64,000 nucleotides of DNA from Regnicoccus frigidus (GTDB lineage Bacteria; Cyanobacteriota; Cyanobacteriia; PCC-6307; Cyanobiaceae). Location: positions 124,001 through 188,000 of the forward strand of contig JAOANE010000054.1 in the NCBI GenBank assembly GCA_025194985.1, written 5' to 3'. The notes under the pieces were generated by a model. That model saw only the letters and a program-made list of their open reading frames with translations, was not told the origin of the DNA and did not search any database. Each line of letters begins with the position of its first letter. The stretch's first letter is position 1. Below are positions 57,272 through 64,000 of the stretch, piece by piece. Both the position numbers and the translations under genes were made by a program.

Positions 57272-60009
57272 CAACTCGAGGCGGCCTTGATGATCCGCAC
57301 CGCACTGGCCCGGGGGCGGCCTGTCTTGCTGGCGGGGAGTTTGGCGGGTTTGGCGCCGGCTTTGTCCGTTTTGGTTGCTGCCGCTTTGGTGGTCGTCGGC
57401 TTGGCGTCAGCGGCTTTCTTGGCGGTGGCAGGCTTGCGGGCCTTGGCCTTGGCTTTGCCTGTGGCGGCCTTGGCCGCCAACAGGGCAACCGCTTCCTCGA
57501 TGGTGATCGTGTCTGCCGTGCTGCCTTCGGGCAGCGACGCGTTCACCTTGCCCTGCTTCACATACAGCCCGTAGGGGCCGTCGAACACCCCGATCGACTC
57601 TCCTTCGCCGCCCGGGCTGCCGAGATCCTTCAAGGCGGTGCGGCCGCCGCGACCCTTCTTGGGAATGGCGAGCAGCTCGATCGCCCGGGGCAGGGCCACC
57701 AGGAGCACGTCGTCTTCGGCCTTGAGCGAGCGGTAATCCTTCTCGCCTTTGCCCTTGTCATGAACGATGTAAGGGCCGAAGCGGCCCAGTCCTGCCTGCA
57801 CCTTGCCGCCATCGGGGTGTTCGCCCAGCAGCCGGGGCAGGCGCAGCAGCCCGAGGGCGGCCTCAAGGCTGAGGTCTTCAGGCTTGAGGCCCTTGGGCAG
57901 GGAAGCCCGCTTCGGCTTGAGGTTCTCCTCACCCACCTCGCCCCGTTGCAGGTAGGGGCCGTACTGCCCGAACAGCAGATAAATGGCCTCGCCTGATTCG
58001 GGATCGACGCCAATGCTCTCAGGCCCTTCGGTCTTCTGTTTGAGGATCAGCTCGGCGTGCTCGGTATCGAGATCGCCGGGGGTGATTTCGATCGGCAGGG
58101 TGGCCTTGATCAGTTCTTCGCTTCCGTCTTCAGCCACGCGCTTGGCTTCCAGATAGGCCCCGAACCGGCCGATCCGCACCACACAGGGCAGACCTTCCAT
58201 GGCGATGGTCCGCGACGCGGTGGGGTCGATGTCGCCCTCGCGCTGCTGCACCAGGGTCTCAAGCCCCTGGTCTCCTTTGAAGAAGTTGTTCAGGTAAGGG
58301 AGCCATTGCTCCTTGCCAGTCGAGATCTCATCAAGGCTGGTTTCCATCCGGGCCGTGAAGCGGGTGTCCACCAGATCCGGGAAGTGCTCCTCCAGCAGCG
58401 CGGTCACCGCAAAAGCGGTGAAGCTGGGGGTGAGCGAGTTGTTCGCGAGCGTGGCGTAACCGCGATCAACGATGGTGCCGATGATGCTGGCGTAGGTGGA
58501 AGGCCGGCCAATCCCTTCTTTCTCCAACATCTTGACCAGCGCGGCTTCGCTGTAGCGCGCTGGAGGCTGGGTCTGGTGGCCGAGGGCATCGACCTGCTTG
58601 CAAGCGGGGGTATCGCCCACAACGAGGGCCGGCAGCAGCACCTCCTGGCCTTCGAGGGCGGCATCAGGGTCGTCGCTGCCTTCCACATAGGCGCGGAAGA
58701 ACCCGGCAAAATCAATGCGCTTGCCGCCGGCCCGTAAACGGGCTTCACCCACCTGCAGCTCCACGCTCAGCATGGTCAGGCGGGCGTCGGCCATCTGACT
58801 GGCCACCGTGCGCTTCCAGATCAGCTCGTAGAGCGAGAGATCCTTGCCATCGAGCCCGGTGTCCTTGGGCGTGCGGAAGCGGTCACCGGCCGGACGGATC
58901 GCTTCGTGGGCTTCCTGGGCATTGCGGCTCTTGGTGGTGAACTGGCGGGGGGCCGGGGAGAGGTAGTCCTGGCCATACTTTTCGGCCACGCAACTGCGGG
59001 CCGCCTTGATCGCCTGATCGGAGAGGTGCACCGAGTCGGTGCGCATGTAGGTGATGAAGCCCCGCTCGTAGAGGCCCTGGGCCGTGCGCATCGTGTCGCG
59101 GGCCGAGAGCCGCAGCTTGCGATTGGACTCCTGCTGCAGGGTGCTGGTGGTGAAAGGAGGAACCGGCTTGCGCACGGTGGGTTTTTCCTCCACCTCGGCC
59201 ACCCGCCAGGGCAGGGTTCGCAGGGAGGCCTGGAGGCTCAGGGCTTCGGCTTCGGCCAGCAGGCGCACCTTGCTGCCGGCCTTGAGGGCGCCGGTGGTTT
59301 CATCAAAATCGCCGCCGCCGGCGATCCGTTCTCCCTGGACGTGGGTCAGCTTGGCTTCAAAGCCTGCGCTGCCTTTGGCGAGCTGGGCTTTGAGGTCCCA
59401 GTAGCTGCCGCTGCGGAAGGCCCGCCGGGCCCGCTCACGCTGCACCAGCAGCCGCACCGCCACCGATTGCACCCGGCCGGCCGAGAGCCCCCAGGCCACC
59501 TTCTTCCAGAGCAGTGGCGAGAGGGTGTAGCCCACCAGCCGATCCAGGATCCGCCGGGTCTCCTGGGCATGGACGAGCTCCATGTCGAGTTCGCGGGTCT
59601 GGTCCAAGGCCCGGCCAATCGCTTCCTTGGTGATCTCGTGGAAGACCATCCGCTTGACGGGAACCTTCGGCGAGAGGAGCTGGAGCAGGTGCCAGCTGAT
59701 GCTCTCCCCCTCCCGGTCTTCGTCTGTGGCCAGCAGCACACGCTCGGCGCCCTTGAGAGCGTCCTTGAGCTCCTTGACAATCTTCTTTTTGTCCTTCGGC
59801 ACCACATAGAGCGGTTCGAAGTCTTTGGTTGTGTTGACGCCGAGGTTGGCCCACTTCTCGCCCTTGTAGGCCGCCGGAATCTCGCTGGCGTTGTTGGGGA
59901 GATCGCGCACGTGCCCCATCGACGCTTCGACACGAAAATCCTTCGGCAGGAAGCCGCGGATGGTTCGCGCCTTTGTGGGGCTCTCGACGATGACCAGGGT
60001 GTGCGCCAC
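57271..60009 (-). CDS. topA: DNA topoisomerase I
   Basis: Type IA topoisomerase that relaxes negative supercoils; 912 residues. Toprim domain starts TLVIVESPTKARTIRGFLP with the acid pair in ATDEDREGESISWHL. The active-site tyrosine lies in GFITYMRTDSVHLSDQA. The cap and gate domains are complete. The C-terminal part has the cyanobacterial topoisomerase repeats (PEDLSLEAALGLLRLPRLLG type) instead of zinc ribbons, and ends in a Lys/Ala-rich tail (AKAKARKPATAKKAADAKPT). GTG start at 60009. Divergent from ndhB. Confidence 0.96.
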   Translation of the reverse strand: MAHTLVIVESPTKARTIRGFLPKDFRVEASMGHVRDLPNNASEIPAAYKGEKWANLGVNTTKDFEPLYVVPKDKKKIVKELKDALKGAERVLLATDEDREGESISWHLLQLLSPKVPVKRMVFHEITKEAIGRALDQTRELDMELVHAQETRRILDRLVGYTLSPLLWKKVAWGLSAGRVQSVAVRLLVQRERARRAFRSGSYWDLKAQLAKGSAGFEAKLTHVQGERIAGGGDFDETTGALKAGSKVRLLAEAEALSLQASLRTLPWRVAEVEEKPTVRKPVPPFTTSTLQQESNRKLRLSARDTMRTAQGLYERGFITYMRTDSVHLSDQAIKAARSCVAEKYGQDYLSPAPRQFTTKSRNAQEAHEAIRPAGDRFRTPKDTGLDGKDLSLYELIWKRTVASQMADARLTMLSVELQVGEARLRAGGKRIDFAGFFRAYVEGSDDPDAALEGQEVLLPALVVGDTPACKQVDALGHQTQPPARYSEAALVKMLEKEGIGRPSTYASIIGTIVDRGYATLANNSLTPSFTAFAVTALLEEHFPDLVDTRFTARMETSLDEISTGKEQWLPYLNNFFKGDQGLETLVQQREGDIDPTASRTIAMEGLPCVVRIGRFGAYLEAKRVAEDGSEELIKATLPIEITPGDLDTEHAELILKQKTEGPESIGVDPESGEAIYLLFGQYGPYLQRGEVGEENLKPKRASLPKGLKPEDLSLEAALGLLRLPRLLGEHPDGGKVQAGLGRFGPYIVHDKGKGEKDYRSLKAEDDVLLVALPRAIELLAIPKKGRGGRTALKDLGSPGGEGESIGVFDGPYGLYVKQGKVNASLPEGSTADTITIEEAVALLAAKAATGKAKAKARKPATAKKAADAKPTTTKAAATKTDKAGAKPAKLPASKTGRPRASAVRIIKAASS

Positions 60010-60118
60010 AGGCAGGCGTTAAACCGCTCCCCTCTTTATCGCATCGGCGGGCCGGGCTGCGCCTGAAGTCAGCCGAACGCCGCTACAGTCCGCTGCAACA
60101 GGCGGTCTTTTTGCAGCT

Positions 60119-61720
60119 TTGACCTACCCGCTCGACGCCCCTTCCACCTTGCTCGCCGAGTTGGGTTCTGCCGCCACCTCCGCCCCTGGTTTGGGCGTCA
60201 CGGCTCTTCAGCTCAACGCCGGTGCGATTGCACCTGAGAGCGCCGTTCTGGTGGCCTTGCTCCTCTGCTTGCTGGTTGATTTGGCCGGCGAAAAGGCCGC
60301 CAGCCGTTGGGTGCCATCGATCTGTTATGCGGGCCTGGGCACGTCTCTGGTGCTTCTGGCGCTGCAGTGGGATGCCCCGGTCGAGCCATCCTTTTTAGGC
60401 TCGTTCCTGGCGGACAACCTGGCGGTGGCCTTCCGCGCCGTGGTCGCCGCCTCCACCTTGCTTTCGCTGTTGATCAGCTGGCGCTATGTGGAGCAGAGCG
60501 GCACGCCCGTGGGGGAGTACGCGGCGATTTTGTTGGCCGCCACCCTCGGGGCCATGTTCCTGTGCGGTGCCACTGATCTGGTCAGCATCTTTGTGGCCCT
60601 CGAAACTCTCTCGGTGTCGAGCTACCTGCTCTCGGGCTACATGAAGCGGGATGCCCGCTCCGGCGAGGCCGCACTGAAATATCTGTTGGTGGGTTCCTCC
60701 GCAGCCGCCGTTTTCCTCTACGGAGCTTCGCTGCTCTATGGCCTCACCGGTGGCTCCACCAGCCTGGAGGCTGTTGGCCTGGCCCTGCAGACCAGCGCCA
60801 CCCCCGTCACGGCCCTCGCCCTGGTGTTTGTTCTGGCCACGGTGGCGTTCAAGATCGCCGCTGTTCCATTTCACCAGTGGACCCCGGACGTCTACGAGGG
60901 CTCGCCGACGCCGGTGGTCGCGTTTCTTTCGGTGGGCTCGAAAACAGCAGGCTTTGCCTTGGCCCTACGTTTGCTGGTCGGTTGTTTCGACAGCTTTGAT
61001 GCCCAGTGGAAGGTGCTGTTCACCGTGCTGGCCATCCTCAGCATGACCCTGGGCAATGTGGTGGCCCTGGCTCAGACTTCGATGAAGCGCATGCTGGCCT
61101 ACAGCTCGATCGGCCAGGCCGGCTTCGTGATGATCGGGCTGGTCTGTGGAACAGAGGAAGGCTTCGCCGCCATGGTGCTGTATCTGGCCGCCTATCTGTT
61201 CATGAATCTGGGCGCCTTCGCCTGCATCATCCTGTTCTCGTTGCGCACGGGCAGTGATCGCATCTCCGACTATGCTGGTCTGTATCAGAAAGATCCGCTG
61301 ATCACCTTGGGGTTGAGCCTTTGTTTGCTCTCCCTTGGTGGCATTCCGCCGATGCTGGGTTTCTTCGGCAAGATCTACCTCTTCTTCGCCGGCTGGGCTG
61401 ATCATCAATATCTGCTTGTCGTCGTCGGTCTGATTACTTCTGTGGTCTCGATCTATTACTACATTTCCGTGATCAAGATGATGGTGGTGAAAGAGCCTCA
61501 GGAAGCCTCTGATGTGGTCAAGGCCTATCCGGCGATCACCTGGAATCTCGCTGGGATGCAGCCGCTGCGGGCTGCCCTGGTGGCCTGCGTGTTGATCACG
61601 GCTGTGGGCGGTGTGCTCTCCAATCCCCTCTTCAACTGGGCCAATGGGGCCGTCGCCGGTACGCCGATGCTGCAGAAGGCGATCGCACTCGGTTCGGCTA
61701 CTGTTGCTGCCTTGGGATGA
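60119..61720 (+). CDS. ndhB: NAD(P)H-quinone oxidoreductase subunit 2
   Basis: Proton-pumping antiporter-like subunit of the photosynthetic NDH-1 complex (cyclic electron flow, respiration, CO2 uptake); 533 residues with 14 helices. Family sequence: LQLNAGAIAPESAVLVALLL near the N-terminus, VSIFVALETLSVSSYLLSGY, FHQWTPDVYEGSPTPVVAFL and the GFFGKIYLFFAGW helix. The key lysines and glutamates of the channel (KYLLVGSSAAAV, FVALETLS) are in place. A TTG at 60119 is used; no ATG lies close. An ABC ATPase gene overlaps its stop by ATGA. Confidence 0.96.
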   Translation: MTYPLDAPSTLLAELGSAATSAPGLGVTALQLNAGAIAPESAVLVALLLCLLVDLAGEKAASRWVPSICYAGLGTSLVLLALQWDAPVEPSFLGSFLADNLAVAFRAVVAASTLLSLLISWRYVEQSGTPVGEYAAILLAATLGAMFLCGATDLVSIFVALETLSVSSYLLSGYMKRDARSGEAALKYLLVGSSAAAVFLYGASLLYGLTGGSTSLEAVGLALQTSATPVTALALVFVLATVAFKIAAVPFHQWTPDVYEGSPTPVVAFLSVGSKTAGFALALRLLVGCFDSFDAQWKVLFTVLAILSMTLGNVVALAQTSMKRMLAYSSIGQAGFVMIGLVCGTEEGFAAMVLYLAAYLFMNLGAFACIILFSLRTGSDRISDYAGLYQKDPLITLGLSLCLLSLGGIPPMLGFFGKIYLFFAGWADHQYLLVVVGLITSVVSIYYYISVIKMMVVKEPQEASDVVKAYPAITWNLAGMQPLRAALVACVLITAVGGVLSNPLFNWANGAVAGTPMLQKAIALGSATVAALG

Positions 61721-62430
61721 CCACTACCGCCCGGCTCCGGTCCACCACGGACCGCCAATTGGAGCCGGTGGCCCAACTCAGCCACATCAGCAAGGTCTAC
61801 GGATCCGGCGATACCGAGGTTCGCGCCCTCGACGATCTCAGCTTGACCGTGGAATCCGGTGACTACCTGGCTGTGATGGGGGCTTCGGGATCAGGTAAAA
61901 GCACGGCGATGAACATCATCGGTTGCCTGGATCGGCCCACCAGCGGCAGCTACCTGCTCAGCGGCACCCCGGTTCAGGATCTCTCTGACGACGAATTGGC
62001 CGACCTGCGCAACCGCCGGCTGGGCTTCGTCTTTCAGCAGTTCCACCTGCTGCCCAACATGAGCGCCATGGACAACGTGATGTTGCCGATGGTCTACGCC
62101 GGCTTGCCCGCTCGCCAACGGCGAGAGCGGGGTCAAGAGGCGCTCGAGCGCGTGGGCCTCGGGCACCGGCTCGAGAACAAGCCGAATGAACTCTCCGGCG
62201 GGCAGCAGCAGCGGGTGGCGATCGCCCGGGCGATCATCAACCAGCCTGCCTTGCTGCTAGCCGACGAACCGACTGGCGCCCTTGATTCCCACACCACCCA
62301 GGAAGTGCTGGCCATCTTCGATGAACTGCATGATCAAGGTATGACCGTGGTGATGGTCACCCACGAAGACGACGTGGCCGCCAGGGCTGGACGAATTGTC
62401 CACTTCCGCGATGGCCGTGTGGCTGATTGA
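61717..62430 (+). CDS. ABC transporter ATPase, DevA/LolD/MacB type
   Basis: 237-residue ATPase. Walker A GASGSGKST, Q-loop GFVFQQFHLLPN, signature LSGGQQQRVAIARAI, Walker B ALLLADEPTGALD and switch histidine VTHEDD are all in place. The sequence from VYGSGDTEVRALDDLSLTVE to GCLDRPTSGSYLLSG is characteristic of the LolD/MacB/DevA branch, which powers export of lipoproteins, glycolipids or drugs. No permease or membrane-fusion gene is adjacent; a possible adaptor partner is at 17559. ATGA overlap with ndhB. Confidence 0.93.
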   Translation: MTTTARLRSTTDRQLEPVAQLSHISKVYGSGDTEVRALDDLSLTVESGDYLAVMGASGSGKSTAMNIIGCLDRPTSGSYLLSGTPVQDLSDDELADLRNRRLGFVFQQFHLLPNMSAMDNVMLPMVYAGLPARQRRERGQEALERVGLGHRLENKPNELSGGQQQRVAIARAIINQPALLLADEPTGALDSHTTQEVLAIFDELHDQGMTVVMVTHEDDVAARAGRIVHFRDGRVAD

Positions 62431-62462
62431 GCCGCTGCTTGCCGGGCCCGCCGTAGGCGGCG

Positions 62463-63722
62463 TCAGCCTGCTTCCGCCGGGCTGCTCTTCGGCTTTGGCA
62501 GAGCTTGGGACCGCTCCAGGCTCTCCAGCAGTTGGCCCATCAGCAAAGCGATGGCGTCGCTGCCTGCGGCGAGGTTCCGGCCCGGATCCAGTTCGCCAGG
62601 ATCCACAGCCACCCAACCTCCGTTCTCGGGTTGGCGCAGCTCGAAGTGCAGATGCGGGCCTGTGCTCAGACCGGTGCTGCCCACGCGGCCAATCACCGTG
62701 CCCTGCTCCACCCATTCCCCTTCTTTGACGAACAGCTCGGAAAGGTGGCCGTAGAGCGTGCGGCGTTTGGGGCTCTGGTGCTCCAGTTCGACGGCCAGGC
62801 CGTAGCCGCCGGCCAGGCCGCTGCTGACCACCCGGCCGCTCAGGGCTGCCACCACCGGGGTGCCTTCAGGAGCGGCCAGGTCGCGGCCGGCATGCATCAA
62901 CCAGCTGCCCAGCACCGGGTGCAGGCGCCAACCGAAATCACTGCTGGTGACAGCTGAACCGATCAGGGGAAACAGCAGGCTGCGGTTGCCGTTGCCAGCC
63001 AGGGGGGCCGGCCTCGGGGTCACCCGGAAAACATCGGTGAGGCGGAAGCTGCCCCCGGCTCCGGTCAACAGGGCCGAAACGGGCACGGTCAGCGGGGGTA
63101 ACGGGGTGAGGCCCGCAACGGCACCGCCACCAGCGAAGCCACCTGCAGCAAAGCCGCTGCCCGTTTCATCGCCACTTCCGGCAGCCAACGGTCCGGAGCC
63201 ACCGGGCCAGCGCACCTGAACGCCGCGGCATTCGCTGGCGGAGAGGGCCCCGGCCGCGCAGGCCTTGCGGTGAGCCAGGGGGGCACCGGGTTGGAGGACG
63301 CCAGCCGAACGGACTCTGGCCCGCTCGGCTGGACTGACGGTTCGATCTCTGACCAGTTGATCGAGGTCCAGTTGATCGAGGGCCCGGTCGAAGGACTGGG
63401 GTTTCGCCTGCCTCAGCTGGGCTGGATCTGGGCGACGTGGAGCCGGTGGAATGCCGGCTGGGAGCCGCAGGGATGGGCTGCCTGCACCCTGCTTCAGGCT
63501 GCCTGGCGGCGTCATGGCCGATGGGGCCGCCGTTGCGGGGGTTGCCCGGGAGGGCGTAGGGGCTGAAGGTTCTGTCGCCGTCGGTGCAGGGCTCTGGGAT
63601 TCCGTTCCCGCCTGGCCTGAACCGCTTGGATCGCCGAGCTGAGCCAAGGCCAACGGCGTGACCATCGTCGAGACCAGGCCCAGCAGCAGGCCAGGCAGGT
63701 GTCGGTAAGGCTGGCGATGCAA
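62463..63722 (-). CDS. M23 family metallopeptidase (LytM-like)
   Basis: 419-residue exported murein endopeptidase. A signal peptide (HLPGLLLGLVSTMVTPLALA) is followed by a long Pro/Ala/Ser-rich linker, a helical region (AQLRQAKPQSFDRALDQLDL) and the C-terminal M23 domain with metal ligands H-x3-D in LMHAGRDLAAPEG and the H-x-H in TGPHLHFELRQP; the two preceding motif strands GWRLHPVLG and GYGLAVELEHQ are typical. TTG start at 63722. It probably remodels peptidoglycan. The ABC ATPase gene at 61717 is convergent. Confidence 0.9.
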   Translation of the reverse strand: MHRQPYRHLPGLLLGLVSTMVTPLALAQLGDPSGSGQAGTESQSPAPTATEPSAPTPSRATPATAAPSAMTPPGSLKQGAGSPSLRLPAGIPPAPRRPDPAQLRQAKPQSFDRALDQLDLDQLVRDRTVSPAERARVRSAGVLQPGAPLAHRKACAAGALSASECRGVQVRWPGGSGPLAAGSGDETGSGFAAGGFAGGGAVAGLTPLPPLTVPVSALLTGAGGSFRLTDVFRVTPRPAPLAGNGNRSLLFPLIGSAVTSSDFGWRLHPVLGSWLMHAGRDLAAPEGTPVVAALSGRVVSSGLAGGYGLAVELEHQSPKRRTLYGHLSELFVKEGEWVEQGTVIGRVGSTGLSTGPHLHFELRQPENGGWVAVDPGELDPGRNLAAGSDAIALLMGQLLESLERSQALPKPKSSPAEAG

Positions 63723-63799
63723 GGGAAGCCGCTGCTATGGCGTAAAGATCTTAATGACTGAGGTCAAGAACGGTCTTCAGAAACAAACGCTCTTCAGAA

Positions 63800-64000
63800 T
63801 CAAAACGTGCGATGCCAGGCCAGGCGCCGCTCACCGAGGGCCAGCGCGAGGCTGCCGTCCCGGTTCAGTCCCACGGCCTGCCACGGTTCTCCCCGTATCC
63901 GCAGGGGGTCGGGCGGCAGGTGTAGCCGTTGACGGGCTTCGATCACAACGCCGTCCGGATCGCCGGCATGGCCCGCCGCCCAGTCCAGGGCCGAGAGGAT
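63800..64000 (-). CDS. birA: Probable biotin--[acetyl-CoA carboxylase] ligase, C-terminus (cut by window)
   Basis: The last 66 codons of a leftward gene run from the window edge to a TGA at 63800-63802. The stretch reads ILSALDWAAGHAGDPDGVVI, then EARQRLHLPPDPLRIRGEPW, and QAVGLNRDGSLALALGERRL. Length, the R-x-x-W-Q-A-V-G-L and D-G-S-L-A-L features resemble the C-terminal SH3-like domain of BirA, which attaches biotin to the carboxyl carrier protein. The catalytic domain lies outside the window, so this is a moderate-confidence call. The 77 bases to the M23 start hold no other gene. Confidence 0.55.
   Translation of the reverse strand: MLSALDWAAGHAGDPDGVVIEARQRLHLPPDPLRIRGEPWQAVGLNRDGSLALALGERRLAWHRTF

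Noticed and set aside
58906..60066. Long + strand frame antisense to topA
   Set aside because: Complement of conserved topoisomerase I coding sequence; no start signal and no recognisable family.

Overview
The window is a gene-dense, GC-rich stretch of a cyanobacterial chromosome, most likely an alpha-cyanobacterium of the Synechococcus/Cyanobium group. The evidence is the photosynthesis gene set (chlI, psaF-psaJ, petC-petA, ndhB, a high-light-inducible protein), a cyAbrB regulator, a UbiA enzyme of the plastoquinone type, aa3 cytochrome oxidase and HIP1 octamers (GCGATCGC, e.g. 3296-3303, 17509-17516, 55204-55211). Many genes overlap by ATGA/GTGA/TTGA and non-coding space is short.

Layout. 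1-7542: serine hydrolase (cut by the window), DUF3370 protein, chlI, ruvC, 5-formyltetrahydrofolate cyclo-ligase, an anchored Ig-like protein, sufE, homoserine dehydrogenase and a small protein. 7581-13538: a two-gene piece of a peptide-type ABC importer, a DUF1400 hydrolase, an MFS carrier and a four-helix membrane protein. 13539-15990: an AT-richer islet with an acyltransferase, an alpha/beta hydrolase and remnants of a VapC toxin. 16000-24596: ychF, an RND/ABC membrane-fusion protein, wecB, hli, tsaD, psaFJ with a terminator, gmk and rqcH. 24593-29222: tatC, DUF3067, petC-petA, lgt and cobM, which links Tat and lipoprotein export with the cytochrome b6f complex.

30247-33155 is the most unusual part. 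tRNA-Val(CAC) is followed by an AT-rich stretch and a Pmp3-family gene. Next comes a ppx/gppA exopolyphosphatase gene cut in two by a 530-bp AT-rich insert that carries a cupredoxin gene. Removing the insert restores one 542-codon frame exactly. One edge of the insert is a 26-bp perfect palindrome that also supplies a start codon for the downstream ppx half.

33302-40731: UbiA prenyltransferase, LD-carboxypeptidase, ispD, a GT9-like protein, a TrkA-type potassium channel, fabG and a second-type groEL. 40741-50760: a leftward run (ctaA, ctaB, ABC-2 exporter ATPase and permease, an [DN]PF-repeat protein, a NanE-like protein) diverging from rightward ctaCDE and cyAbrB. 50793-64000: HdeD-like protein, ribE, bifunctional nuclease, an Fe-S aldo/keto reductase, a Tat-exported binding protein, CobT-like protein, DUF2232 membrane protein, a lipoprotein, topA, ndhB, an ABC ATPase, an M23 peptidase and the end of a probable birA.

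All functional calls rest on motifs and family resemblance read by eye. No database search was possible.
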